From positions 12,494,597-12,558,596 of the forward strand of contig CM070909.1 in NCBI GenBank assembly GCA_036417435.1: DNA of 64,000 nucleotides, in the 5' to 3' direction. This DNA is from Inia geoffrensis. Taxonomy: Eukaryota; Chordata; Mammalia; Artiodactyla; Iniidae. This document shows positions 1 to 10,965 of the stretch, piece after piece (the stretch's first letter is position 1; each line of letters opens with the position of its first letter). The notes beneath the pieces are model-generated. The model saw nothing but the letters and a program-made list of their open reading frames with translations, was not told where the DNA came from and did no database searches. The translations under genes and the position numbers were made by a program.

Positions 1-1003
1 CCATAGAAGGCTCATTTTGCATGTGTGATAACATGCCTTACAGTTGAACACATTGTAACTGCTATACACCATGCAGTGAATAAGAGCACACATTTTGAAT
101 CAAATCCTAGCTTTACCACGTATTACGTTTTGTATTGTGATTGAAATAAACTTCTATCTAGTTTCTTCCAACTGGTTTTGTTTTACGTAACTAAAACTAA
201 TCCCAGCTGAGCCCTTTAGTCAATGAAACAGATAATTACAAGCAAAAAGAAGGATGCATAGATATATTAAACGTTGTATACTTGTTTAGAAATAGAATTG
301 TACAATTTTTCACCAATCTGTGAAATGAGGACCAAAGGACTTTTCTTTCATTATGGAATCACTTACTGGAGTTCACACCAATATTGTGTGTGACCATATA
401 ATTCATCATCCAAACTAGGACTCTTGAGAGTGAAAGAGGTCACTAAAGTAATTAAAGTTGTATAATTTTTGGAATATTTACTTATTGACAAATAGCTTTT
501 TAAAAAATTTTTATTTCTTTCTAAAATTTAATGTATGTATACAAATATTTTAAAAATCTTCATGTTAATTATCTGAATATTTAAAAATACAATAAGCAGA
601 CTAATTCGGTAGTCTTGATATGCATTCGCATGCTTTAATCAGTTTCTTAGCCGTATCTTCTAATATTGGGTCACTGGTATTTTTCTAACTGATGTAATTT
701 TTCTAATATGCTTTTACTGATTTGTTTGTTTTCTTGTTTTGCCCCCCCACAAAATTGCCTACAATCATCTTCAAAATTGCATTTTATAGTCAATAAACTT
801 TAAAATATTCACTTTCAATTAAAAAAAAAAATCCCACCCTAAGTATATGAAAGGTGCTCAAATTTGCTCATAATCAAGGGAGTGCATTTTAAAACTGGAG
901 CATAAAATTCCATAGTACGGATGTACCGAAATTTAACCATTTCCAGACTGGTGGAAATTTAGATTATTTTAAATTTATTACATACAATGCTCAATGAACG
1001 TCT
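1..1003. other. AT-rich non-coding stretch, nothing recognised
   Basis: No exon-like frame, RNA gene or clear repeat was seen. Base composition is strongly AT-rich. From gene order it should be upstream flank of APOLD1, or intron of the long APOLD1 isoform, whose first exon is expected outside the window. That placement is inference. Confidence 0.5.
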
Positions 1004-1018
1004 CTGTCTTGGCTTCTT

Positions 1019-1374
1019 TTTCTTTTCTTAAAAAAGAAATTTTTTTCTTAATTTCTTAATTAAATTTATTTAATTAACTAATTTATTTTTGGTTGCGTTG
1101 GGTCTTTTTTGCTGCACGCGGGTTTCTCTAGTTGCAGCGAGCGGACACTACTCTTCGTTTCCGTGCACGGGCTTCTCAGTGCGGTGGCCTCTGTTGTTGT
1201 GGAGCACGAGCTCTAGGCACACGGGCTTCAGTAGTCGTGGCACGCGGGCTCAGTAGTTGTGGCTCGCGGGCTTAGTTGCTCTGCGGCATGTGGGATCTTC
1301 CCAGACCAGGGATCGAACCCGTGTCCCCTGCATTGACAGGCTGATCCTTAACCACTGTGCCATCAGGCAAGCCC
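1019..1374 (-). mobile_element. CHRL-like long tRNA-derived SINE, antisense
   Basis: Read on the minus strand it has the tRNA-like head (TTCGATCCC B-box region near 1310), the repeated 'cacaactactgagcc' body and an AATAAAT-rich tail. It is flanked by a 15-bp target-site duplication with one mismatch (CTGTCTTGGCTTCTT at 1004-1018, CTGTCTTGGATTCTT at 1375-1389). Confidence 0.9.
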
Positions 1375-1389
1375 CTGTCTTGGATTCTT

Positions 1390-1914
1390 CAATCTATCTC
1401 TGCTTTTGAGATATTAAATCTTGTAAACTTAAACCTAGAATGTAGCAGCAAACCTCTTGGTATCTGGGCCCCAAATGGAAGCTGCATATTATGTGAATGT
1501 ACTCTGAAACTTACCATCAGAATGTTCTTTGGATTTTATTCTTAATCATGGGCTTAATCTAATACACTTAGGGACTACAGGAACTTTTTCTGGTCAGATT
1601 AGTTCAAACAGTCAGAAATTGTTCTCTTTCCTTGAAATAAAGCTGATTGAAGGATTACATTGTCTGAATAGCTGTAGGATTCAGAAACTCCTTTACAAAG
1701 ACTTACTTTATTTTTAGGTTTTAAAATATCCATGATTTCTTTTGGATTAATGGTCTAAACATGCATGTTTTACCAGAGCCTTACTTTTTCATTCATCATA
1801 GCTATAGCTTTTTTGTTGTTCATTAAATGTAAGTATGTTTCAGGGAGAGGAAACTGTTGACTCTCTGCCCAGCGGGGAGAGAAAATATTTATCAAATTTA
1901 AAATTAGTATGTTT
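1390..1914. other. Non-coding stretch, nothing recognised
   Basis: Short open frames of about 62 codons occur here but have no splice context or family resemblance. Confidence 0.4.
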
Positions 1915-2130
1915 TAGTTTCAGCAATTCCAGTTTTAGGAATCTCTCCTACAAAAATAGTCACCAAGAGTTTGCACACACATACACATACCCACACACAA
2001 GGATGGTGGCTGAACCATTGTTTGTAATAAACAATGCAGTTGAAAATATGATAAATGTCCATCAATAAAAGAATGGTTAAATAAATCATGACCTGTCCAT
2101 AGGATGAGCGACAGCTATGTGCATCACCTT
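1915..2130 (+). repeat. Old LINE-like 3' remnant
   Basis: The order 'gcaattcca', 'ggaatctctcctacaaaaat', 'gtttgtaataa', 'aatgtccatcaat' and 'gaatggttaaataaat' is the decayed pattern of an old mammalian LINE-1-type remnant. A CA-rich run lies at 1974-2000. The subfamily was not determined. Confidence 0.45.
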
Positions 2131-2335
2131 AGAAAAATGTTTGTATAAGAGAGGGTCCCAGGAGGAAACAGAACTCACCCCCAGATGGGTCAAAGGAAGA
2201 AATTTTAAGGAACGGTTTACTTACAAAGGTTGAGCAGTGTTAAGCAAACGAAGAAGGAATGAGGACATACCTACAGACTAGCAATAGTGGAAAGCTATTA
2301 CCGTTCTAGGGCTTAAGAGAGGCCTTAAGGTACAT

Positions 2336-3026
2336 AAGAGAGGACATAAATACCAGAAACAGATTCACAGACGTAGAGAACAGACTTGTGGTTGCCAGGG
2401 GGGAGGGGGGAGAGGGAGGGAAGGACTGGGAGTTTGGGATTAGCAGATGTAAACTATTTTATATAGGATGGATAAACAACAAGGTCCTACTGTATAGCAC
2501 AGGGAACTATATTCAATATCCTGTGATAAACCATCATGGAAAAGAATATAAAAAAAAGAATGTCTAGGGCTTCCCTGGTGGTGCAGTAGTTAAGAATCTG
2601 CCTGCCAATGCAGGGAACATGGGTTCGAGCCCTGGTCCAGGAAGATCCCACATGCCATGAAGGAGCAACTAAGCCCGTGCACCACAACTACTGAGCCTGT
2701 GCTCTAGAGCCCATGAGCCACAACTACCGAGCCCTCGCACCACAACTACCGAGCCCGCATGCCTAGAGCCCCTGCTCCGCAACAAGAGAAGCCATCGCAG
2801 TGAAAAACCCGCACACTGCAACGAAGAGGAGCCCCTACTCGCCGCAACTAGAGAAAAGCCTGCGCACAGCATTGAAGACCCAACGCAGCCAAAAATAAAT
2901 AAATAAAATAAATAAAATTAAAAAAAAAGAATGTCTCTATGTGTATAATTGAGTCACTTTGCTGTACAGCAGAGATTGCCACAACGTTGTAAATCAACTC
3001 TACTTCAATAAAAAAATACAATTAAA
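2336..3026 (+). mobile_element. LINE-1 3' UTR fragment, sense, split by a SINE
   Basis: It has the order typical of cetartiodactyl L1 3' ends: 'agattcacagacgtagagaac', a G-rich run, 'gtcctactgtatagcacagggaact', 'tgtaaatcaactctacttcaataaaa'. The last contains AATAAA followed by an A-rich tail. It is severely 5'-truncated with no coding part. The SINE at 2566-2921 interrupts it. Confidence 0.85.
2566..2921 (+). mobile_element. CHRL-like long SINE
   Basis: Head 'gggcttccctggtggtgcag', B-box-like GGGTTCGAGCCC, the 'ccacaactac' body and an AATAAAT tail are all visible. Target-site duplication AAAAAAAGAATGTCT lies at 2551-2565 and 2922-2936, inside the L1 fragment, so the SINE is younger than that L1. 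Confidence 0.92.
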
Positions 3027-3106
3027 AAATAATAGGAGTACAGTGAAATTTGAAACATAGGGGCAGGGCCACCCAGTGGAACTATAGCCAGCGAGGGATT
3101 CAGCTA

Positions 3107-3248
3107 CTGTCATCCCTCAGTATCCATGGGAGATTGGTTTTAGGACCCCCTATGGATACCAAAATCTGTGGATGCTCTAGTCCCTTTCAGCTGGTCCTCT
3201 GTATTCACAGGGATATATGTGGAACCTGAGGGTATGGAGGGCCGACTG
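3107..3248 (+). mobile_element. MER2/Tigger-type MITE (internally deleted DNA transposon)
   Basis: Both terminal inverted repeats are present. The left end begins CTGTCATCCCTCAGTATCC and the right end is GGGTATGGAGGGCCGACTG, which pair as imperfect inverted repeats. The element is flanked by TA dinucleotides (3105-3106, 3249-3250), the usual Tc/mariner target duplication. Only about 142 bp remain and there is no transposase sequence. Confidence 0.8.
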
Positions 3249-3251
3249 TAT

Positions 3252-3889
3252 TGCAAAAGACAGAGCTGAAGCAAGGGAAAGCAGGGAAGGAATACTCTGA
3301 CTTCTTTCCTCTTAGGCTCTGATCTGTTGCTGGTATGTCCCATGGGCTGGACCCAATCAGAAGCGTCTGGCAGTGGAAGCTGAGTGAGGCAGTACACAGG
3401 AGACAGGCTGCTGGGACACAGAGCAGGCAGAGAGAAAGGGCAAAAAATAATCTGTGGAGATAGAGAATGACTCTATTTAGGTTATATTTAGGCACAATAT
3501 TTAGGTCATATTTTCTCAGTGGAAAAAAATTTGCACAGCAATCCATAAACACCATGCTATTTTGTAAAAGAAAATCACAGCCACATATTTGTATAATTGT
3601 AGACATTATGAAGAACACATAGCAAACTATAAACCTTCATATTACTTCTAGAGGGGGAAAACAGATGGAGGGGGAAAACTTTCTAACTTTTCGACATTTT
3701 TATACTATATGAATTTATTACAAGAAGTATTTCTGTTGTGGTTAGGAAAATAAACTACATTTTCCATGAATAAAAAGCACTGTTATGCCTAATATGAAGA
3801 CAAAGGTAGGAGAACCCCCTAAATGGTTGTTAAACAGTTAATTCACTTAAGGGCACTGCATAAACACCCCCCAAAATCTGTTTTTATTA
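3252..3889. other. Non-coding stretch, nothing recognised
   Basis: An open frame of 137 codons exists on the minus strand near 3205-3618. It begins inside the MITE and has no family resemblance or splice support. Confidence 0.4.
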
Positions 3890-4098
3890 TTATTATTTTT
3901 TTTTGCGGCCCGCGGGTCTCTCACTGTTGCGGCCTCTCCCGTTGCGGAGCACAGGCTCCGGACGCGCAGGCTCAGCGGCCATGGCTCACGGGCCCAGCCG
4001 CTCCGCGGCATATGTGGGATCCTCCCGGACCGGGGCACGAACCCGCGTCCCCTGCATCGGCAGGCGGACTCTCAACCACTGAGCCACTAGGGAAGCCC
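3890..4098 (-). mobile_element. CHR-2-like SINE, antisense
   Basis: On the minus strand it has the full head, B-box and 'ccatggccgctgagcctgcg' body, ending in a poly(T) run on the + strand. No clean target-site duplication was found. Confidence 0.9.
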
Positions 4099-4196
4099 TA
4101 GGGATGCCCTTTTATTTTTTTATTGTTAAAGTAGAAGAGTCGATCTTAACCGCTCTGGTGTTGGTTATAGTTCTCTGTCACAAAGATCAAAAAGCA

Positions 4197-4319
4197 GGGT
4201 TTACCCCGGTGGCGCAGTGGTTGAGAATCCGCCGGCCGATGCAGAGGACACGGGTTCGTACCCCAGTCGGGGAGGATCCCGCGTGCCACAGGGCGACTGG
4301 GCCCGTGAGCCGTGGTCGA
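4197..4319 (+). mobile_element. 3'-truncated CHR-2-like SINE without A tail
   Basis: The head 'ggtggcgcagtggttgagaa' and the B-box-like GGGTTCGTACCC are present, but the copy stops in the 'gtgagccgtgg' segment and has no A-rich tail. Flanks TCAAAAAGCA (4187-4196) and TCAGAAAGCA (4320-4329) look like a 10-bp target duplication with one mismatch. Confidence 0.8.
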
Positions 4320-4329
4320 TCAGAAAGCA

Positions 4330-4990
4330 ATTAAGATTATTCAAAGAATAGAGGTGGAGTTTAAAAATAATAAGGCTATAGGATGGCTCATGGAACAACG
4401 AAATAAAAGTTAAATAAAAGAAATAAAGATTAAGACTTTCTTTCTGTTTGCCTTTCAGGTCCTGTCTCCTTATTTTTCTCAGCAAACAATCTCTGCTCTG
4501 GGGGCACATAATGGGCAAAATGTAGCTTCCCCACAGATCCTTTGATATTTCAGTTCCAGCCACTGAGAAGACTAACTTAAGTCTCTCTAGGTCCAAATTC
4601 CAAAATCCCACGAGAAAGACTCCGGCCAAGTTTGGTTCTGATGTTCACTTCTGGTCTACCTGGCTACAGTCAGTGGAGCAGGACCATGTAACACAATACA
4701 GACACAGATCCTGGAGTTCTCTGGATGGAGATAAAGAGATATTGTTAAATCAAGGGTAGGGCATATGTTCCCAAGCTACTTACGACAGTTGCAAAAAGGG
4801 TGAGAACATTATAAATTGATAAGCTAAAAATCACTTTTGAATTGCCCCATAGCTGAAAAATAAAGATATTTCTGAGGGAGCCACAGAAAGGCAATGGTAA
4901 CATACTGATTAAAAAATAAAATCAGCTGGTAAATCAAATAATATCCTATCAGAATAATAGAGTACAAATGTTGAACTATTTAAAAGGCTA
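4330..4990. other. Non-coding stretch, nothing recognised
   Basis: No coding or repeat signal was found. Confidence 0.4.
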
Positions 4991-5294
4991 GGACTTCCCT
5001 GGTGGCACGGTGGTTAAGAATCTGCCTGCTAATGCAGGGGATATGGGTTCGAGCCCTGACCCAGGAAGATCCCACACGCCGCAGAGCAACTAAGCCCGTG
5101 CGCCACAACTACTGGGCCTGCACTCTAGAGCCCTCGAGCTACAACTACGGAGCCCACGTGCCACAACTACTGAAGACCGTGCTCCTAGAGCCCGTGTTCT
5201 GCAACAAGAGAAGCCACCGCAATGAGAAGCCCACGCACAGCAATGAAGACCCAACACAGCCAAAATAAATAAATAAAAATTAAAAGTAAATAAA
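4991..5294 (+). mobile_element. CHRL-like long SINE
   Basis: Complete long form from 'ggacttccctggtggcacgg' to an AATAAATAAA tail. Perfect 10-bp target duplication TAAAAGGCTA at 4981-4990 and 5295-5304. Confidence 0.92.
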
Positions 5295-5399
5295 TAAAAG
5301 GCTACAAGGTCATCAGAAATCACAAATAGTCACTGGTTTGGGAAAAGGTACCAATAACTTATATTTGCACCCAAATTTCTAGATCTCAAAAGGATTCCA

Positions 5400-5510
5400 C
5401 ATTCAATTTCTAATTTGATCACAAAAACTCTGTAAAGGCAATTGAGGCTCAGGGAGGTTAAATGACTTGCCTAGAGACACACAGGAACCACAGACTCAGG
5501 ATTCAAGCCC
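5400..5510 (-). repeat. MIR fragment, antisense
   Basis: The MIR core reads in reverse as 'gaggctcagggaggttaaat', 'gacttgcctagagacacaca' and 'aggattcaagcc'. Confidence 0.7.
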
Positions 5511-6972
5511 CGTGTTTTCACTGTATACATAGAGGTCTACCTTATAGGAATCTGCTTTCCCTCGTTTTCAAAGGTGGTTTAAACTGTTTTTTTTAGCATA
5601 GAAAGTAATGGCAGAAATAATTTTTAAAGTGCTAAATTTTTAGGGGAAAAGTAGATTGCGAAAAGTTATTTTCTCATCTAACTCAAAAGTAAATAGAGTC
5701 GAAAACCCACCATAGTAACCATTTAGTTTTAAAAAAGCAAAAACTAGAACATGAACAATCAACTTTCAGGGTGTTGGAATATACACCCTTGCTTCACTGT
5801 AATGTTTAATGTGGAATGACTGAATTCTTCTTATTAAAAATAGGCTTTAAACAAAGTTAAAAAAGAAAACCAGTATCTAACATTCTCTTGTTTGTAAGAG
5901 ACATGCTAAAAATGAAACTATTCAAATATCTGAGATTTGAGGGAGCACTTAAGATTTATTATGCTTCTCTACATACAGAACAAGCAGTTGTTATAATCCA
6001 GGTTGCAGTGATTGCTGCATATGTCTAACTTGGGAGAAAATGAGTAAGCCTGGGAAAGGAAGAGACAAAGGTAATTGTTTCCTGGTGTCCTGGGAGATAA
6101 GAGAATCTTTACGGCTATCGAAGGGCTGTGGACTCAGCTGCAGTCTTTCTGGCACCAGAGGAAAAGGCATGTGGTAAAGATGTTACTATAATAGGGCCCA
6201 TGGGGCCAACGCGTCTGTATTAATGATGTAATGTATGTTTCACCCACATGATCCCAGGTATTCTGTGCAGGTGTGCACACCTGTGGAAGAGAAAGTGGAA
6301 CAAACTTAAACTGGCTTCAGTTTATCACATTAGGGAGGTTGGGGCAATTGAAGAGCTCCCAGTGTCAGATTCGTGCAGAACAAGCAAGATTTTCCAGGAA
6401 GAGGCAATTATGATAGAGTCTGTCTTTAAAAATAAAAATCCTATTATCAAGCAGTGATTTTCAAAATTATATTATATTGAATTAAAAACAGGTAAACTGA
6501 TCAGTAAAACAGAGTTTCTAGAAGTAGATGTAAACAACAGTAACAAATCAATAAAAGACAAAGACAGCAATAACACATCTATAGAAAAGCATATTACTAT
6601 TTTATAAAAGTGATCATTCTGGGCGAGAATAGCTTAACTCCCACCACGTACTATAATAAACTCCAGGTGGGTCAAATTAGATAAAAAACAAAGATGTTTT
6701 TTTTTTCTTTTTTTCCTCCAAGCATCAGTTTCCCTCTCCCTAATATACCACCCCAACCATAATTTCCTAGTGTGAATTTTTTTCTGTCTGACTATATGTA
6801 GTGTTGGTGAGAGGGTAAAGTTCTGTTACTACTTTCCATTTGGAAGCTGAGGGTGATTTACCCTTTCTCTAACCACCCAGTACAGCCAGGGGATGGGCCC
6901 TTGACCTAAGCTCAGCCAATCCAGTGGTCACTCCTAGAACTTTGATTCTGATGCAAGGACAAGAAAGAACAG
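5511..6972. other. Non-coding stretch, nothing recognised
   Basis: AT-rich sequence with no exon-like frame. A 69-codon frame at 6248-6457 has no supporting context. Confidence 0.4.
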
Positions 6973-7180
6973 GTGGGCCTTCCCTGGTGGCGCAGTGGTT
7001 GAGAGTCCGCCTGCCGATGCAGGGGACACGGGTTCGTGCCCAGGTCCGGGAAGATCCCACATGTTGTGGAGCGGCTGGGCCCGTGAGCCATGGCCGCTGG
7101 GCCTGCGCGTCCGGAGCCTGTGCTCCGCAACGGGAGAGGCCACAGCAGTGAGAGGCCCACACACTGCAAAAAAAAAAAGA
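6973..7180 (+). mobile_element. CHR-2-like SINE
   Basis: Complete copy with an A(11) tail. Target duplication AAGAAAGAACAG (6961-6972) and AAGGAAGAACAG (7181-7192), one mismatch. Confidence 0.92.
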
Positions 7181-7192
7181 AAGGAAGAACAG

Positions 7193-7680
7193 TGGTTGGT
7201 CAGTGACACCCGAACAGGTCATTCCAACTACAGACCAGCTGCTGTTCTTCCAGCTCTGGTACTACAGAGCTCCTTGGTCCTTTCCCAATCTCAAGCATGT
7301 TTCCTCAGACTCACAGCAATAGTTTGTTTATACTGGCCAGGGTGAGATTCTTTCCATACCCATGTGGAGACTGCAATTCCAAAGAAATAGCTGATGAAAG
7401 AAAAGACAACATGAAATGGTTGGTGGTGTCACAGCTCATCTCGGCATATCTCCTCCATATTTCCACAAGGAAAGCACTGTGGTAGATGGTCTGATGGTTT
7501 GCATTTCTTCCTCTTGCCTCCTCCTACGGGAGAGGTATACTTCTCTAACCCATTGACCTTGTCTTGGCCATGTGACTTGACTGACCAATAGAATATAAGT
7601 GGATATGATGGGTATCATGTCTGAACAGAAGCTTTAAGAGTGATTTGCCGAATTTTGCTTCCAAAATATATATGTTACAT
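7193..7680. other. Non-coding stretch, possible old LTR-like remnant
   Basis: The segment 7550-7640 ('ggccatgtgacttgactgac', 'aatagaatataagtgg') resembles a decayed mammalian LTR-type repeat. I could not assign a family. Confidence 0.3.
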
Positions 7681-7689
7681 TATCCATTC

Positions 7690-8340
7690 CGTTCTTCTAC
7701 CAACACTGTCCAAACCCATATGCTGAACTTGTTCATCTACTCCAACAGCCTTCTAACTATCTCCTGGCTTTTACCTGTGTGCCTCTGAAATCCATCCCTC
7801 AACATCTGTCAGTGATGGCAAATCTAACCTTAGCCACAGATTAAAAGCCTTCGATAGTTTCCTCTCCTCGACATGGCATTTGAGAGCCATCGTGACTTGC
7901 CTCCTACCTATCCCTTCAGCCTCATCCCTGGACATCCCCAGCTTCCCACTTTATGCTGAGCAATAGGAAACTGCCTAAAGCATCCTGAACACTGCACCAT
8001 GCCTTTGTCCATTCTGTTCTCTTAGCTTGTCCTCTTCTTCCCCCTAATTTTTGTCCAAATAATCACTTCTGTTCAACTCTCAAGGTTCAGCTCAATATCA
8101 GTGCTTCTAGAAGGTTGTACCCAGTGCTTTGTAGGCATGCACTTTCCCTGTGCTTCCTTGGTGCATACATCCCTGGCACTTTCCACATGGTATTGAAATT
8201 ATTTGTTCTGTATCCTTCTTTCCAATGGATTGCCTCCATTCTGGATGGCAGACATGGTATCTTATTCAGCTCTTTATCCTCAGAATCTAGCACAATGTCT
8301 GGCACATGTAGGTATTCAATACATGTTTGTGGAGCTGAAG
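7690..8340 (+). repeat. LINE-2 (L2) 3' remnant, sense
   Basis: Degenerate L2 3' sequence. It ends with the characteristic 'tcagaatctagcacaatgtc', 'tggcacatgtaggtattcaa' pattern and is CT-rich upstream. No open coding part survives. Confidence 0.7.
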
Positions 8341-8429
8341 TAAACCAAAAAAATTAACCATGAGTATAAGAAAACTGTGAGTAGTGTCATAGCAGCTGGG
8401 ATTCTTACAAAGCTAAAAACATTATAAAT

Positions 8430-8669
8430 TTGTTCTTCTGGAAAGCAGTATGACAACATACAACAAAAACCATGAAAATGTTCATTCTCCTTCACTTGGT
8501 ATTTTCCTGTTTGTGAATACTCCCCAAAGAAATAATCCAAACAGGGAAAATTTACGCAGATGTTCCCGGCAACTCTAGTTAAAATAGTGAAAAAAACTGG
8601 AAGCAACCCAACTGTCTAATAGGGAAATGACTAAGCAAACAATGGGATTATAACATAGCTGTTAAAAAT
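8430..8669 (+). repeat. Old LINE-like 3' remnant
   Basis: Pattern 'caaagaaataatccaaacag', 'actggaagcaacccaactgt', 'atagggaaatgactaagcaa' resembles the remnant at 1915-2130. It is interrupted by the SINE at 8680 and seems to continue to about 8990. Confidence 0.45.
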
Positions 8670-8679
8670 GACAGGGGTG

Positions 8680-8891
8680 GGCTTCCCTGGTGGCGCAGTG
8701 GTTGAGAGTCCGCCTGCAGATGCAGGGGACACGGGTTCGTGCCCTGGTCCGGGAAGATCCCACATGCCTCGGAGCGGCTGAGCCTGTAAGCCATGGCCGC
8801 TGAGCCTGCACGTCTGGAGCCTGTGCTCCGCAACGGGAGAGGCCACAGCAGTGAGAGGCCAGCGAACCGCAAAAAAAAAAAAAAAAAAAAA
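8680..8891 (+). mobile_element. CHR-2-like SINE
   Basis: Complete copy with a long A tail. Perfect target duplication GACAGGGGTG at 8670-8679 and 8892-8901. Confidence 0.93.
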
Positions 8892-9153
8892 GACAGGGGT
8901 GAGGACTCTGTCATCATGGAGAAGTGTGTATCTGCAGGAATGTTAAATGGAAAAAAACACACAGACCAGTGTTTAAACGCTAGTGGTTAAGGATGTGAGG
9001 GTACATTAACCAGGATCAGAGGCCAATTTGGAGAAATGAAAATGGATGGCATTCAATATTCACTGGGTCTTTTCTCTCCTGTGCAGCTCCATGAGTTTAT
9101 GATAATAGTTGAGATCTCATGCAACATAGATATCTTGCAGAATAAGGGCTCTA

Positions 9154-9479
9154 GGGACTTCTCTGGTGGCACAATGGTTAAGAATCCGCCTGCCTGTGCA
9201 GGGGACACGGGTTCAAGCCCTGGTCCACGAAGATCCCACATGCTGCGGAGCAACTAAGCCCATGCGTCACACTACTGAGCCTGCTCTCTAGAGCCCGTGA
9301 GCCACAACTACTGAGCCCGCGTGCCATAACTACTAAAGCCCGTGTGCCCAGAGCCCGTGCTCCGCAACAAGAGAAGCCACTGCAATAAGCCCGTGCACCG
9401 CAACGAAGAGCAGCCCCCGCTCCAGCGAAGACCCAACGCAGCCAAAAATAAATAAATATATAAATAAATATTTTTAAAA
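9154..9479 (+). mobile_element. CHRL-like long SINE
   Basis: Long form with an AT-rich tail. Target duplication AGAATAAGGGCTCTA (9139-9153) and AGAATAAGAGCTCTA (9480-9494), one mismatch. Confidence 0.92.
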
Positions 9480-9494
9480 AGAATAAGAGCTCTA

Positions 9495-10019
9495 AATTTC
9501 CTACCACATTCATCAAATTATTATGAAAATAATGACACTTCTTCAAGGGAACAAAATACTTTAATTTAACAAGCAAATCTGAGTTTAACTATGTGCTAGA
9601 GCACTTACATGTTCATGAAATTTACAAAAAACATGGGCAAAGATCCTCTGGTGGATGTGTGTTATTATTTTAACTTATTTTTGTTTATTTGGGACTGTAC
9701 ACATTAGGACCTAGTACAAAAGAAAGTCTGAAAGATCTTTGGCCTAAATCTCACATTCACAAATTGTCTCAATTTTACACTTTTGATATTGTCTCCAAAA
9801 AGGGTTTTATGTACAGTCACTGAGATATACTGAGAAAGGTTAAAAGGAAAAAGCCGTCATCACATCACTTTAAACTTGTGTCACACTGCCAATGTAGTGC
9901 ACTGTTTTATAAATCTGTGATTATCTTGTGTATAGCAAAATATTGACCTTGTAAGATGTATTACATTGCAATTAAATGAAATAAACCACAAATTTTTATA
10001 TCTTGCTTTAAATTTTCTT
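9495..10019. other. Non-coding stretch
   Basis: No exon or repeat was recognised. An AATAAA hexamer lies near 9980, but there is no upstream coding sequence to attach it to. Confidence 0.35.
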
Positions 10020-10074
10020 CTTTTTTTTTATTGAAGTATAGTTGATTTACAAAGTTGTGTTAATTTCTGCTGTA
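10020..10074 (-). mobile_element. LINE-1 3' end fragment, antisense
   Basis: Poly(T) followed by 'tattgaagtatagttgattt' and 'gttgtgttaatttctgctgt', the reverse complement of the common L1 3' terminus. Confidence 0.75.
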
Positions 10075-10075
10075 G

Positions 10076-10618
10076 CGACCAGGATGGACTGTCATACTAA
10101 GTAAGTCAGACAGAGAAACACAAATACCGTATGATCTCGCTTATATGTGGAATCTTAAAAAATGGCACAAATGAACTTATTTACAAAACAGAAATAGAGG
10201 CTTAAGAGGGAAGGGATATGGGGATATAGGTATACATATAGCTGATTCACTTTGTTGTACAGCAGAAACTAACAACATTGTAAAGCAGGTATACTCCAAT
10301 AAAGATGTGAAAAAAACCCCACAGAAATAGAGTCACAGGTGTAGAAAACAAATTTATGGTTACCAAGGGGGAAGCGGGGGAGGGATAAATTAGGAGATTG
10401 GGATTGACATATATACACTACTACATATAAAATAGATAACTAATAAGAGCCTACTGTATAGCACAGGGAACTCTACTCAATACTCTGTAATGACCTATAT
10501 GGGAAAAGAATCTAAAAAAGAGTGGATATATGTATGTGTATAACTGATTCACTTTGCTGTACACCTGAAACTAACACAACATTGTAAATCAACTACACTC
10601 CAATAAAAATTAATTTAA
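10076..10618 (+). mobile_element. Two LINE-1 3' UTR fragments in tandem, sense
   Basis: The first piece (10076-10312) runs from 'ggactgtcatactaagtaag' to 'tatactccaataaagatg'. The second (about 10315-10618) starts 'acagaaatagagtcacaggt', passes 'cctactgtatagcacaggga' and ends 'ctccaataaaaattaattt'. Each contains AATAAA near its end. There is no coding part. Confidence 0.8.
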
Positions 10619-10630
10619 AAAATTTCTGCT

Positions 10631-10819
10631 AGGGCTTCCCTGGTGGTGCAGTGGTTGAGTCCGCCTGCCGATGCAGGGGACGCGGGTTCGTGCCCCGGTC
10701 CGGGAGGTTCCCACGTGCCGCGGAGTGCCTGGGCCCATGAGCCATGGCCGCTGAGCCTGCGCTCTGCAGCGGGAGGGGCCACGGCAGTGAGAGGCCCGCG
10801 TACCACAAAAAAAAAAAAA
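10631..10819 (+). mobile_element. CHR-2-like SINE with a small head deletion
   Basis: The A-box region reads 'gtggttgagtccgcctg', about five bases shorter than the other copies ('gtggttgagagtccgcctg'). B-box-like GGGTTCGTGCCC is intact. An AAATTTCTGCT duplication lies on both sides (around 10620-10630 and 10822-10832). Confidence 0.9.
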
Positions 10820-10821
10820 AA

Positions 10822-10965
10822 AAATTTCTGCTGTACAGCAAAGTGATTCAGTTATACATATATACATTCTTTTCTTTAATATTCTTTTCCATTATGGTTT
10901 ATCATAGGATACTGAATATAGTTCTCTGTCCTATACAGTAGGACCTTGTTGTTTATAAAATTTCT
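10822..10965 (-). mobile_element. LINE-1 3' UTR fragment, antisense
   Basis: The reverse complement of the L1 3' UTR is recognisable: 'ctgctgtacagcaaagtgat', 'ttcagttatacatatataca', 'tacagtaggaccttgttgtt'. It faces the sense fragment at 10315-10618. Confidence 0.8.

Noticed and set aside
3205..3618. 137-codon minus-strand frame
   Set aside because: It starts inside a MITE, is Leu/Cys/Phe-rich like translated non-coding DNA, and has no splice support.
4201..4629. 142-codon minus-strand frame
   Set aside because: Its C-terminal part is antisense SINE and the rest has no recognisable domain.
6973..7180. tRNA-like heads of the CHR SINEs as possible tRNA genes
   Set aside because: Only A- and B-box-like parts are retained. 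There is no proper cloverleaf, and the body and A tail identify SINEs.
9495..10019. Possible 3' UTR with AATAAA near 9980
   Set aside because: No upstream coding sequence, no retrocopy A tail and no splice context.
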